Shown: positions 43,535-52,724 of the stretch, one piece after another | Numbering within the stretch: position 1 is the stretch's first letter | Layout of the letters: the number at the start of each line of letters is the position of its first letter | NCBI RefSeq assembly: GCF_011090185.1 | Contig: NZ_JAAFGS010000001.1 | Span: 992,001-1,056,000 of the forward strand | From: Saccharibacillus alkalitolerans | Lineage (GTDB): Bacteria; Bacillota; Bacilli; Paenibacillales; Paenibacillaceae | Reading direction: 5' to 3' | DNA length: 64,000 nucleotides | Notes under the pieces: model-generated | Told to the model about the DNA's origin: nothing | Seen by the model: only the letters and a program-made list of their open reading frames with translations | The model's database searches: none | Position numbers and translations under genes: made by a program

Positions 43535-44785
43535 TCAACCGGAAGGTTCCGCCGCCTTCGCTCGAACCGCTTCCGCCGCGTCCCTTGCCGTCAGGCGCTT
43601 GTGCGCCGCAAGCAGGAAAGGCAGGCCGCAGGCGGTCAGCAGCGCCAGCGGCGCGAACACGGCCAATCCGCTCTGCAGGGCGAAGCGGTCGAGCAGCAGC
43701 CCGCCGACGATCGGGGCGGCGACGTTCCCGACGTTGTTGAAGCCGATGGTGCCGAAGTAGGTCCCTTTCCATTCGGGCTTGGCAATCCGGTCGATCAGCA
43801 TGTCCATCATCGTGAACAGCAGCACTTCGCCGACGGTGAAGACGAATACGCCGGCCAGCAGCAGGACCAGGCCGTGTCCCATTCCGAACATCAGCAGCGA
43901 CAGCGAAACGAGCGCGTTGCCGAGGATCAGCGGGACGACCGGACGGAACCGGCTGACCGTCTTGACGATCGGATACTGAACGATCAGCACGACCGCGGCG
44001 TTCATCGCCAGCATGTAGGAGAACAGCTCCCTGCCGTTCGCAAGCCCCGGGGCAAGCGACAGATACTGCGCCAGCGTGGAGCTGAAATGTCCGTAGCCGA
44101 GCACGCAGAAGGTTGTGCCGATCAGCACCGGCAGGAAGATCCGGTCGCGCCTCGTCACCGCGAACGCTTCCCGGATCTTCGGCGCGGCGGCTTCGCTCCT
44201 CGCCGGCAGCGCGCTACGGTGCGCGGAGAACTGCGCGATCAGCACGAGTCCGTAAAGGACGTAGACGACGCCCGCGACGAGAAACGGAAAGGTCGATTCC
44301 GCCGAACCGAGACGCAGGCCGAGAATCGGGCCGAACACGACCCCGATATTGATCGCGGCGTAACGAAGATTGAACGCGAGCAGCTTATGCTCCGGCGGCG
44401 TCGTATCGGACAGCAGGGCGCGGGAGGCCGGTTCGAACACCGAGCGGCACAGCCCGTTCAGGACGTTCACGACGAAAAACATCCAGATTTCGCTCGCCGC
44501 GGCAAAGCCGAAGAAGACGGCCGCCCAGCAGAACACGGAGACGAGCATGACCTTTTTGCGTCCGATCCGGTCGGAGATATAGCCGCCGTAGAAGCTGACC
44601 GAGACGCCGGCCAGCGAGCTGGCGGCGACGATCAATCCGGTCAGCGTCGCCGGAACCCCCATCGTTCCGGTCAAATAGATGGCGAGAAAAGGGATGCTCA
44701 TCGACGTGACGAGGCGGCCGAACATGGTGCCGACGATGATCGTCCAGGCAAGAGGGTGAATCTGTTTAAGCGCTTGCGGAATCAT
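43535..44785 (-). CDS. MFS transporter (DHA1-like)
   Basis: The 416-residue protein has 12 predicted helices and the MFS loop motif YGGYISDRIGRKKVML between helices 2 and 3. The sequence resembles small-molecule or drug/sugar efflux permeases. It is divergent from a SgrR-type regulator gene 151 bases away; in enteric bacteria SgrR is likewise divergent from a small RNA/sugar exporter (setA) locus, so the regulator probably controls this transporter (inference). The substrate is unknown. Confidence 0.88.
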   Translation of the reverse strand: MIPQALKQIHPLAWTIIVGTMFGRLVTSMSIPFLAIYLTGTMGVPATLTGLIVAASSLAGVSVSFYGGYISDRIGRKKVMLVSVFCWAAVFFGFAAASEIWMFFVVNVLNGLCRSVFEPASRALLSDTTPPEHKLLAFNLRYAAINIGVVFGPILGLRLGSAESTFPFLVAGVVYVLYGLVLIAQFSAHRSALPARSEAAAPKIREAFAVTRRDRIFLPVLIGTTFCVLGYGHFSSTLAQYLSLAPGLANGRELFSYMLAMNAAVVLIVQYPIVKTVSRFRPVVPLILGNALVSLSLLMFGMGHGLVLLLAGVFVFTVGEVLLFTMMDMLIDRIAKPEWKGTYFGTIGFNNVGNVAAPIVGGLLLDRFALQSGLAVFAPLALLTACGLPFLLAAHKRLTARDAAEAVRAKAAEPSG

Positions 44786-44936
44786 GGCCTTTCACTCCTT
44801 GTTAACAGCTTCCGTCATTGTACGCCCGGTAAAAGGGGAAGAAAAAGGGCAAGAATTCGTTTGCTTTTTTCCCCTTTTATATGATGCAATAAACGGGAAG
44901 GTTCAACGGGGGCCGCACGCGGAAAGGAGCGGGAAG

Positions 44937-46721
44937 ATGGATAACGGAATGATGCAGTACCTGCGGATTTACGATCATTTGAAGGACGGACGTTCCGGCG
45001 GCGAAGAAGAAGCCTCGGTGACGGTCGCGCAGCTGGCGGAGCTGCTGTACTGCACGCCGCGCAACGTAAAGTTCGTGCTGCGCAAATTGGAAGAATCGGG
45101 CTGGATTCACTGGATTCCGGGACGCGGACGGGGCAACGGATCGAAGCTGCGCTTTTTGCGCTCCGCGGAGGAAGTGCTGGAGCTTCGGGTGCGCAGCCTG
45201 TTGGAACAGGGACGGGCGAGCGACGCGCTCGATCTGGTTGCCCAGTCGGGCGTCGACGAAGTGCTGAAAGCAAGGCTGTGGTCGCAGTTCAGTCTGTATC
45301 TCGGCCTGCACAGCGAACCCGCCGACAGCTCGGACTGCGACGTGCTGCGCATGATCCGCTACCGGAAAATGGAGAAGCTTGACACTTCCGCCGTTTATAC
45401 GGCATTCGAAGTCTACATTTTGGGGCAAATCCACGATACGCTGATCAAGTACGACGCTTCTGCGGACAAATTTCAACCGAGGTTGGCGCACCGATGGGAA
45501 AGCAATGAGCGCGGGGACCGCTGGACCTTTTATTTGCGCAAGGGCGTGCGGTTCCACAACGGGCGCCTGATGACGTCCGCGGACGTGCGCGAGACGCTGC
45601 TTCGGCTGCGCCGCAAAGACTCGCCGGCGCTCAGTCTGCTGCGGGACATCGAAGAAGCGGAAACGCCGGGCGAATATACGGTGACGTTCCGCCTTTCGCG
45701 TCCCAACGCTTTTTTTCTGCATCTGGCGGGAAGTCTGTACATGGCCGTCGTTCCGGCGGAGTCCGACGACGGGGAGCTGCCGGTCGGGAGCGGGCCGTTC
45801 CGGATATCCGAGTTGAGCGAACACCGGCTGTCGCTGAGCGCGTTCGACGGCTATTACGGCTATCGGCCGCTGCTGGATCGGGTAGACGTCTGGTTCATGC
45901 CGAGCGGCGACGTAAGCGGCCATACTTATCATTTGTCGGAGGACGACGAGGTGGAAGGCAGCCGGCAGGTCGATTCGCCCGCACAGGGCTGCCGTTATCT
46001 CATTTTCAATTTCCGCCGTCCAGGTCCGCATCACCACGACGATTTCCGCAAAGCGATGCGCATTCTGTACGACCGCGAGCTTCTGGTGCGGGAATTGGGC
46101 GGAGACCGGCTGGCGCCGGCTTCCGGTTTCCTGCCCCGCTTCAGTTCCTCGGCCGATATCGCGCCGGGCACGCTGGACGAAGCCCGGGACCTGCTGCTTT
46201 CGAGCGGTTACGCCGGGGAAACGGTGCGGCTCGTGTTCACCGACAAAAAGGAAGAATGGATCGAAGCCAACTGGCTGCGCCGCCGCGCGGAAGATATCGG
46301 GCTGCGCCTCGAACCGTGTCCTCAGAAGCCCGCGCTCGGTTATCCGCAGGCCGAAGAAGGCGACCTGGCGATCGCTTCGGAAGTGCTGGAAGACGACTGG
46401 GAACTCGACCTGCTGAACTTTTTCCTGAACGGCATCAATTATTTGGGCCGGATGCTGCTGGACGAACAGCGCGGCGAGCTGCTTGCGCTGTTCGAAGGAT
46501 TCATGACCGAGAACGAGGCCGGCCGTGCGGAAATTTTCGCGCGCGCGCAGCGGCTGCTCGCGGCGAACAATTGGCTGCTGTACGGCGCGCATACGAGCCA
46601 CCGCGCGTATTTCAACCGAAGCTTGTACGGGCTTCGCATGGGATCGCTCGGTTTTCCGAATCTGTCCCGGCTCTGGGTCAGAGGCGAAGACTGCGGCTGC
46701 GACGCGCCGGGCAAGCATTGA
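44937..46721 (+). CDS. SgrR-family transcriptional regulator with solute-binding domain
   Basis: The 594-residue protein has an N-terminal winged-helix domain (VTVAQLAELLYCTPRNVKFV, LEESGWIHWIPGRGRGNGSK, about 1-110) and a family-5 extracellular solute-binding-like domain (about 165-560, YRKMEKLDTSAVYTAFEVYI, LAHRWESNERGDRWTFYLRK). There is no signal peptide, so the binding domain acts as a cytoplasmic sensor, as in E. coli SgrR. AAAGGAG precedes ATG 44937. The divergent MFS gene is the likely target. The ligand may be a sugar phosphate or peptide-like molecule; this is not determinable here. Confidence 0.9.
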   Translation: MDNGMMQYLRIYDHLKDGRSGGEEEASVTVAQLAELLYCTPRNVKFVLRKLEESGWIHWIPGRGRGNGSKLRFLRSAEEVLELRVRSLLEQGRASDALDLVAQSGVDEVLKARLWSQFSLYLGLHSEPADSSDCDVLRMIRYRKMEKLDTSAVYTAFEVYILGQIHDTLIKYDASADKFQPRLAHRWESNERGDRWTFYLRKGVRFHNGRLMTSADVRETLLRLRRKDSPALSLLRDIEEAETPGEYTVTFRLSRPNAFFLHLAGSLYMAVVPAESDDGELPVGSGPFRISELSEHRLSLSAFDGYYGYRPLLDRVDVWFMPSGDVSGHTYHLSEDDEVEGSRQVDSPAQGCRYLIFNFRRPGPHHHDDFRKAMRILYDRELLVRELGGDRLAPASGFLPRFSSSADIAPGTLDEARDLLLSSGYAGETVRLVFTDKKEEWIEANWLRRRAEDIGLRLEPCPQKPALGYPQAEEGDLAIASEVLEDDWELDLLNFFLNGINYLGRMLLDEQRGELLALFEGFMTENEAGRAEIFARAQRLLAANNWLLYGAHTSHRAYFNRSLYGLRMGSLGFPNLSRLWVRGEDCGCDAPGKH

Positions 46722-46797
46722 ACCGGGATGCGTTCGATTTTATACTTGTAGAGGAAAGCGGCCTGATGCCGCGCATGCGAAAGAGAGGCTGAGACGA

Positions 46798-47787
46798 GTG
46801 AAGAGCTATGAAGAAACCGCCAACGGACGGCGCAAAGTTATTATCGATACGGATACGGCAGGGGACGACACGATCGCTATTCTGACCGCCCTGCATCATT
46901 TTGACGTATTGGGCATTATGATGACGGGAGGCAACGTGCGGTTCGACCAGGAGGTCGAAAACGCGCTGTACACGATCCAGGTTGCGGGCAAAGGCGGAGA
47001 GGACGGCAAAATCCCGGTCTATAAAGGCTGCGAACGTCCGCTGCTGTCCCCGTGGAACTCGGCGCAGCATCTGACGGTCGAGGACGTGCACGGCAGCGAC
47101 GGCATGGGCGGAGCGAATTTTCCGAAGGCCGCGCAGCGTCCCGCGGAAGGACATGCGGTCGATTTTTTGATCGAAACGGTACATAAATATCCGGGCGAGG
47201 TGACGCTGCTCGCCATCGCTCCGCTGACCAACATCGCGATGGCCGTTCAGAAGGACCCGACGATCGTGCCCGAAATCGCGCATCTGTACGTCATGGGCGG
47301 CACCAACAACGCGCTCGGCAACATTACGCCGGCGGCGGAATACAACTTCTATACCGATCCGGAAGCGGCCAGCCTCGTATTGAATTCGGGCATCCCGACC
47401 ACTATGGTCGGCTGGGAAATGTGTACGGCCTATTCGCTGATGGACGACGACGATCATGCGGAGATCGCGGCGCTCGGCACGTCCGGCGCCCGCTTCTTCG
47501 CGGACGTGAACAAGGTAGTCATGCGCTTCAACAAGACGGTTCACCGCTTAAACGGAACGACCCATCCCGATACGCTGCTGATGGCCGTCGCCGCCGACGA
47601 ATCGATCATGACGAAGTCGAACGACTATTTCGTGGACGTGGAAACGAAAGGCGAATGGACGAGAGGATACAGCGTGGTCGACGTCAATGGGCGTCTGGGC
47701 CGACGGCCGAACGTCCGCGTGTGCGAAGGTATCGACCGTCCGAGGTTCAAAAGCCTGCTGCTCGAAGTGCTGGGCGCCGTTCGATAG
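46798..47787 (+). CDS. Inosine/uridine-preferring nucleoside hydrolase
   Basis: The 329-residue protein hydrolyses the N-glycosidic bond of ribonucleosides. GTG 46798 follows GAGAGG. The Asp-rich calcium and ribose-binding motif near the start is IIDTDTAGDDTIAIL (DTDPGxDD in most members, so Pro is Ala here). VTLLAIAPLTNIAMA and YVMGGTNNALGNITPAAEYNFYTDPEAA are further active-site blocks. No purine or pyrimidine salvage genes adjoin it. Base preference cannot be inferred. Confidence 0.92.
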   Translation: MKSYEETANGRRKVIIDTDTAGDDTIAILTALHHFDVLGIMMTGGNVRFDQEVENALYTIQVAGKGGEDGKIPVYKGCERPLLSPWNSAQHLTVEDVHGSDGMGGANFPKAAQRPAEGHAVDFLIETVHKYPGEVTLLAIAPLTNIAMAVQKDPTIVPEIAHLYVMGGTNNALGNITPAAEYNFYTDPEAASLVLNSGIPTTMVGWEMCTAYSLMDDDDHAEIAALGTSGARFFADVNKVVMRFNKTVHRLNGTTHPDTLLMAVAADESIMTKSNDYFVDVETKGEWTRGYSVVDVNGRLGRRPNVRVCEGIDRPRFKSLLLEVLGAVR

Positions 47788-47855
47788 ATTCCGACAAGGC
47801 ATAATCGATTAATGAATAGGGTAAGAATCGATTACAGCCCGAGAGGATGAGAACA

Positions 47856-48560
47856 GTGAACGAAACGATGCCGGAAAAACGAGGAGTTCTTCGTCTGCAG
47901 GCGGGAGACGGCGCCGGTCGGATGTTTCAGCTTGCCGTCATGACGGTGAACCCGGACGAACTGCAGCACGTGTTGGACGAAACGGTTGTCGAGCTGGAGC
48001 AGGCGCTGCGAACGGGGATCGTTCATGCCGGCGCGGTTCTGCGCGGAACGGACGGCAGGGACGCCGCGGTGCTTGCGCATCTGAGCGGCGTTCCCGGAGA
48101 ACGACGGAAGGTGGAACGCCTCCGTCTTCCCGCGGACTCCAACATGGATACCGATTTGTTCGCCGTCGAAATGGTGGGTCATATCCCGGAGCAAAATTTT
48201 TCCGATCTCGAAGAAGGATCGCCGATGGCGCATTTCGTCAACGTGTTCGAAGTGGCGCCCGGCGAGAGAAAGCGAATGCTGGAGCAGTTTGCGTCGATTA
48301 TGCCGCATGTGTCCAAGAAGGACGGATACGTTTCCGCGAACGTTCATTTCAGCCTCGACGGCGTCTATGCCGCGAACGTAGGGCAGTTTACCGACAGTGC
48401 TTCTTTGGAGTCCGCCCTCGGTCGGCCGGAGGTGCTGGCCGCCTTCGCCAAAGGCGCCGTGAGCGGAGCGCTGGAGAAAAGCTTCGGCATTTTGCCGAAA
48501 CCTCCGCGCTTTCGCCGATACGAAGTATATCGCGTCGCGGGCGATAACCGAAATTTGTAA
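47856..48560 (+). CDS. Tandem dimeric alpha-beta barrel (antibiotic biosynthesis monooxygenase-like) protein
   Basis: The 234-residue protein seems to hold two ABM-like ferredoxin folds, about 20-100 and 125-230: MFQLAVMTVNPDELQHVLDE ... and AHFVNVFEVAPGERKRMLEQ followed by DGYVSANVHFSLDGVYAANV and W/Y-type strand ends. ABM folds occur in haem-degrading enzymes, quinol monooxygenases and many unknowns. GTG 47856 has GAGAGG ten bases upstream; ATG 47847 is an alternative. The catalytic activity, if any, is unknown. Confidence 0.65.
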   Translation: MNETMPEKRGVLRLQAGDGAGRMFQLAVMTVNPDELQHVLDETVVELEQALRTGIVHAGAVLRGTDGRDAAVLAHLSGVPGERRKVERLRLPADSNMDTDLFAVEMVGHIPEQNFSDLEEGSPMAHFVNVFEVAPGERKRMLEQFASIMPHVSKKDGYVSANVHFSLDGVYAANVGQFTDSASLESALGRPEVLAAFAKGAVSGALEKSFGILPKPPRFRRYEVYRVAGDNRNL

Positions 48561-48601
48561 ATCCGCCGCGGCAAGCGCAGCGGGCAAGGAGGCGAATGGC
48601 A

Positions 48602-50098
48602 ATGAAGCGGCAGGATCTTCGGCTCGAAAAAGAAATCGTAAAAACGGTCCGCATGGACTATCAGCTCTATCTTCCTTCCGGTTATGAAAAAGGAGTTTCT
48701 CCGAAAGCCCCGCTGATCGTATACCTGCACGGAGCGGGAGGAAGCGGCGCGGAACCGGAACTCGTGCGCAGGGAAGGGCTGCCGGCGAGAGCGGAATCGG
48801 GCGCGTCTCTTCCTTTCGTGATCGCTGCGCCCCAATGCCCGATCGGCGTCTTCTGGAATACGCAGGAAGACGAAGTGTTGGCGATTCTTGACGAAGTGGA
48901 AGAACGTTGGAATATCGACCCCGAACGCGTCTATTTGACCGGATACAGCATGGGCGCATACGGCGTATGGCATCTGGCCGTCCATCATCCGAAGCGTTTC
49001 GCCGCGATCGCGCCGGTCTCCGGAGGCGGAGATCCGGCTTATGCGAAAGAGCTGCGGACCATGCCGGCCTGGATCTTTCACGGGACGGACGACGAAATTA
49101 TCCATGCGTCGGAATCGGAGAAAATCGCCGAGGCGATGCGGGAAGCGGGAGCCGAAGTGGAATTGACGCTGTATCCCGGAAGCGGCCACGATTGTTGGAA
49201 AAAAGTTTATTCGAACGAGGCGCTGTATCGGTGGTTTTTGGAACATACGGCTTCGGGCCGACATGCCCGGAAGAGGGAAGAAGCCGGAGAAGAAACGGAT
49301 GCGGAGACGGATCAAAGCGGCGCGAAGCGATCCGATGCCGAAAGTCGGACGTTCGGCCGCACGGCAGACATTCCGGAAGAGGCAGCGGGGGAGGCGGCGA
49401 TGGTCGGGGAAAGAAACGAATATCCGTCCGAAAATCCGGCTGACGCGTTCGGAGACCGGCTGTCCGAACGGCCCCAGTGGGAAGACGGGACGTCCGCTCT
49501 CGGCCTTTATCACGACGGAACGCAGCGTCTGAATATAGAGCCGGTCGGAGAAGAAGACATCGACGATCTATTTGAACTCGAAGCGAAAAACAAAGAGTTC
49601 TTCCGCGGATTCGCGGCGACGCGGGAAGAATTATTTTACACGCGGTCCGGACAGACGGAACGGGTTCGCCGGGCAATCGAGGCGTCGGCTGTCGACCAGC
49701 GTTATCTGTTCCTGGTGCGCGAGCGGGCAACCGGCAAGTTGATCGGCTCCGTCGACCTGATGGACGTCAGCCGAGGCAGCCTGCAGAGCGCCTGGATCGG
49801 TTATTTCATGGACAAAGAACATAACGGCAAAGGTTATATGACGGAGGCGATCCGATTCGTCGTGCGCCATGCGTTCGAAGTGCTGGCGCTGCACCGGATC
49901 GAGGCCGGCGTCATGCCCCATAACGAAGGCTCGCTGCGTGTGTTGGAGAAGGCGGGTTTTCAGCGCGAAGGGCTGACGCGAAGCAGCGTAAAGATCGACG
50001 GACGTTGGCGCGATCATGTGCTGCTGGCGATTTTGAATCCGAAAGACACGGCTGAAGAAGGGGAATACGGACAGGCCGGGGAGGACGGGAATTCATGA
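48602..50098 (+). CDS. Fusion of an alpha/beta-hydrolase (esterase) and a RimJ/RimL-type acetyltransferase
   Basis: The 498-residue protein has two domains. Residues 1-220 are a phospholipase/carboxylesterase-type hydrolase: oxyanion turn YLHGAGGSG, nucleophile Ser in LTGYSMGAYGVWHL, acid Asp in FHGTDDEIIH and His in GSGHDCWKKVY. A charged linker (about 220-310) follows, rich in Glu, Arg and Ser. Residues 315-485 are a RimJ/RimL-like GNAT with WIGYFMDKEHNGKGYMTEAI and GVMPHNEGSLRVLEKAGFQREG. Such a pairing is unusual. AAGGAGG lies 9 bases before ATG 48602. The fusion appears real because the frame is open through both domains. It overlaps the next gene by 4 bases. Confidence 0.85.
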   Translation: MKRQDLRLEKEIVKTVRMDYQLYLPSGYEKGVSPKAPLIVYLHGAGGSGAEPELVRREGLPARAESGASLPFVIAAPQCPIGVFWNTQEDEVLAILDEVEERWNIDPERVYLTGYSMGAYGVWHLAVHHPKRFAAIAPVSGGGDPAYAKELRTMPAWIFHGTDDEIIHASESEKIAEAMREAGAEVELTLYPGSGHDCWKKVYSNEALYRWFLEHTASGRHARKREEAGEETDAETDQSGAKRSDAESRTFGRTADIPEEAAGEAAMVGERNEYPSENPADAFGDRLSERPQWEDGTSALGLYHDGTQRLNIEPVGEEDIDDLFELEAKNKEFFRGFAATREELFYTRSGQTERVRRAIEASAVDQRYLFLVRERATGKLIGSVDLMDVSRGSLQSAWIGYFMDKEHNGKGYMTEAIRFVVRHAFEVLALHRIEAGVMPHNEGSLRVLEKAGFQREGLTRSSVKIDGRWRDHVLLAILNPKDTAEEGEYGQAGEDGNS

Positions 50099-50385
50099 TC
50101 ATTACCGACGGAGCCAAAGCTTTTATCGAACAGGAAATGAAAAAAACAGGCATTCCGTCGCTGCGCGTGCTGTCCAGCGGCCGGAGCTGCAGCTGCTGCG
50201 GTCCCGGCTTTCTCGTGAAGCTGGGACGGGCGGAAATGAACGATCGCAGCCTCAGCGTGAACGGACTCGAAGTCTTTTACGAACCGCACGCGGTAAGCTT
50301 CGTGGACACGGTGACGCTGGATCTGCTCGTCGACGAGCGGGGAACCGGACTCGTGATGCACGGCGACGATCGCTGCACGCTGTAA
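50095..50385 (+). CDS. HesB/IscA-like iron-sulfur biosynthesis family protein
   Basis: A 96-residue protein joined to the upstream gene by an ATGA overlap. It resembles the short HesB/YneR-type members of the Fe-S biosynthesis fold: MIITDGAKAFIEQEMKKTGI, a Cys-rich SGRSCSCCGPGF, and a C-terminal Cys in GDDRCTL. Canonical A-type scaffolds have Cys-x60-Cys-x-Cys; here the Cys cluster is in the middle, so carrier activity is uncertain. It could bind iron or a cluster (inference). Confidence 0.7.
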   Translation: MIITDGAKAFIEQEMKKTGIPSLRVLSSGRSCSCCGPGFLVKLGRAEMNDRSLSVNGLEVFYEPHAVSFVDTVTLDLLVDERGTGLVMHGDDRCTL

Positions 50386-50461
50386 AAAGAACATGATTAG
50401 AGAAGGCGGCCGAATGAGCTCGAACCGATTCGGCCGCAATGAAAGGAGCCGTACCGAGTTT

Positions 50462-51088
50462 ATGGCCGCAACCGAAATATTGGACGTATTCAACGAGCGC
50501 CGCGAGCATACCGGAACCGCCTCGCGCGGCGAAGTGCATGAACGGGGGTTATGGCATCAAGTTTTCCACTGCTGGGTCGTTCGCGGTTCCCGGGAGGAAG
50601 GCTGGGATCTGCTGTTCCAACTTCGCCACCCCGATAAGGAAACGTTTCCGGACAAACTCGACACGTCGAGCGCGGGACATCTGCTTGCCGGCGAGACGCC
50701 CGAAGACGGGCTGCGCGAACTGGAAGAAGAGTTGGGATTGTCGGTTCGCCGCGAGGATTTGGTTTACTGCGGGCTGCATCGCGAGGAGTACCGGATTTCC
50801 GAGCATTACATGGACCGGGAATTTACGCATGTCCATCTGTACCGGTCGGATCAGGCTTTGGAGGATTACGGGGTGCAGCACAGCGAAGTCTCGGGCCTGT
50901 TTTGGGTGCGGGCGAACGAATTCGACGAGTTGGTACGCGGGGAACGCGAAGAAACAGCCGCCGAAGGCGTTACCTACGACGAGAAGCTGCGGCCGGTGCA
51001 GGAACGCCGGATCGTCGGCTTGGACGACTTTACCGACAATACGGCAGACTACTACAGCCTGCTGTTCGGCATGCTGAATAAGCTGTAG
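50462..51088 (+). CDS. NUDIX hydrolase (IDI-like)
   Basis: The 208-residue NUDIX protein starts most likely at ATG 50462 (MAATEILDVFNERREHTG), the usual beginning of this subfamily; ATG 50393 and 50414 are in frame but lack good sites. The NUDIX box is seen in AGHLLAGETPEDGLRELEEE with the REL-EEELGL helix. Related proteins have isopentenyl-diphosphate-isomerase-like sequence but usually hydrolyse nucleotide or other diphosphates. The substrate is unknown. Confidence 0.88.
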   Translation: MAATEILDVFNERREHTGTASRGEVHERGLWHQVFHCWVVRGSREEGWDLLFQLRHPDKETFPDKLDTSSAGHLLAGETPEDGLRELEEELGLSVRREDLVYCGLHREEYRISEHYMDREFTHVHLYRSDQALEDYGVQHSEVSGLFWVRANEFDELVRGEREETAAEGVTYDEKLRPVQERRIVGLDDFTDNTADYYSLLFGMLNKL

Positions 51089-51136
51089 CTCAACGGAGTA
51101 GGCCGGAAAAGAGCCGCGAAAAAGGAGTTCGACGCA

Positions 51137-52033
51137 ATGAGTAATCCGTTTGCTCGGCGTCTTCAGGAGGTTTATCCGGAGATGCCGATCATCGATGTGC
51201 AGACCGAGCATGCTGCGCAGCATTATATCGTATTTACCGTCAATCATCATTATGTTTTTCGCTTTGCCCGCGACGAAAAGGGAACCGAAGAACTGCGCCG
51301 CGAAACGGAGCGGCTTCTTCCTGCCGTGTCGCGTGCCGTGAAGTTGGCCGTGCCCGTCCCGCGCTGGCACTCGTTCGGTCATCCTGAGCCGGGCTTCGCT
51401 TTCGCAGGCTACGAACGGATCGACGGGGAACCTTTATGGCCCGGAACGCTTGAAGCATTGGAGGGAGCCGTCGAAGATCGCGCCGCCGCCGCGGTCGCGG
51501 GATTTCTGCGCGATCTGCATGCGGCGGAAATTCCTCCAGGGTTCTCCGGCGAGCCGCCTCGCCTTCCGGAACGGGACGATGTGCTGCGGCTGTCTCCGCG
51601 GCGGCTGTACGCTCGCGTGCGCGAAAGCGTGTTCCCCCGAATGGGTGCCGATCTGCGGCGTCGCGCCGAAAGCGATTTTGAGACGCTGATCGATAAGACG
51701 GAGACGGCGGAGCGTTCGCTCGTTCATGGAGCATTCGGCCCCGCGCATCTGCTGTGGGATTCGCAGGCAAGGGAGGTTTCGGGCGTGATCGGATTCGGCT
51801 CGTCGCGTGCGGACGATCCGGCGGTCGATTTGGCCGGACTGCTGGCCGCTTACGGTCCGTCCTTTTTTGCGAAATGTTTGAACCGGTACGGCGCAAACGG
51901 TCCGCTCGAAGAACGCGCCCGACTCTACGCGAAGCTGCTTCCGCTGCGAGAAGCGCTGTACGGATCGGATGAAGGCGACGAAGAAGGGACGGCTTACGGA
52001 TTGGAAGCTTATGCGGGGGAGGGCGGCCGATGA
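51137..52033 (+). CDS. Aminoglycoside-phosphotransferase-fold protein with degenerate active site
   Basis: The 298-residue protein has the APH/choline-kinase fold: N-lobe YIVFTVNHHYVFRFARDEKG with the ATP Lys/Arg region, ERLLPAVSR, and C-lobe SLVHGAFGPAHLLWD and GVIGFGSSRADDPAVDLAGL. In active kinases these blocks read HGDxxxxN and IDFGDxxxGDPxxDLA. Here the catalytic Asp is Ala and the metal-binding Asp is Gly, so phosphotransfer is doubtful. AAAGGAG precedes ATG. It ends in an ATGA overlap with the next gene. Confidence 0.8.
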   Translation: MSNPFARRLQEVYPEMPIIDVQTEHAAQHYIVFTVNHHYVFRFARDEKGTEELRRETERLLPAVSRAVKLAVPVPRWHSFGHPEPGFAFAGYERIDGEPLWPGTLEALEGAVEDRAAAAVAGFLRDLHAAEIPPGFSGEPPRLPERDDVLRLSPRRLYARVRESVFPRMGADLRRRAESDFETLIDKTETAERSLVHGAFGPAHLLWDSQAREVSGVIGFGSSRADDPAVDLAGLLAAYGPSFFAKCLNRYGANGPLEERARLYAKLLPLREALYGSDEGDEEGTAYGLEAYAGEGGR

Positions 52034-52596
52034 AGAAGCCTCAAACTGAAATTCGCACGGCATTCGAGCTGGAGCTGCTGCGCAAGGCGCAAAATCTGCG
52101 CCCCGGTCCTCCCCCTCCGCCCTGGAATCCGGCGGTTACGGTTCCAGCCGCCGGCGCTTACGCCTGCGGCTGGGACGAACAAGAACGCCTGCTGCTGCTC
52201 GGCGGCTCGGGCTTCAGTCTTATCCTGCCCGAAACGGGAGAAGTCCTGATGAGGGAACGCGACGTTCGCCGCATGGAAGCCGGTCTATCGCGGGATGGGC
52301 TGACCTTTACGCCACCGCAGGGCGGATCGCCGTGCGGCTTGTTCGGCTTCGAAGCGGGAGGAGGCATCCGGTTGACGAGCGACGGCTGGAGCCTCGAAGT
52401 CATCTACCCGTGGTGGCCGCGAGCTTCCGTCGTCCTGGATCAAGTCTTTGCTCCGGGACATACTTATCTTGAACAGGCATGCCTGCTCGAGAATGATCGA
52501 CTGGACGGTCCCCTGCTCTGCGGCTTTTCTCCTTCGGGCAGGCATCTGGCGATTCTCGGTTCCGGCGGGGCCGTCCTGCATTCGCGGCAAACTTAA
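52030..52596 (+). CDS. Hypothetical protein
   Basis: A 188-residue protein that begins in a 4-base overlap with the kinase-like gene, so it is translationally coupled to it. It has a polyproline stretch (RPGPPPPPWNP) near residue 25 and a series of short strands with glycine turns (LLLLGGSGFSLILPETGEVLM; LAILGSGGAVL), suggesting a small beta-propeller or beta-sandwich-like domain. No signal peptide or membrane helix. I do not recognise a family. Confidence 0.65.
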   Translation: MKKPQTEIRTAFELELLRKAQNLRPGPPPPPWNPAVTVPAAGAYACGWDEQERLLLLGGSGFSLILPETGEVLMRERDVRRMEAGLSRDGLTFTPPQGGSPCGLFGFEAGGGIRLTSDGWSLEVIYPWWPRASVVLDQVFAPGHTYLEQACLLENDRLDGPLLCGFSPSGRHLAILGSGGAVLHSRQT

Positions 52597-52724
52597 CGCA
52601 TCCTTCAACCCGCCTTAACATTCACCGAACATTTTTCCCTCAAAATAGAGATATGGGAAAATGAATCCGCATTCCGACGAAAATTAACGGCGCGGATGCA
52701 GCAAAATGTTAAGGAGTTGAGAAG

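Noticed and set aside
50393-50461. Earlier NUDIX starts at 50393 or 50414
   Set aside because: No good ribosome binding site, and the subfamily usually begins at the ATEILDVFNE motif encoded from 50462.
52615-52640. PhoP box (TTAACA-N5-CGAACA) before the 52725 gene
   Set aside because: Only two imperfect repeats; functional Pho boxes normally have four.
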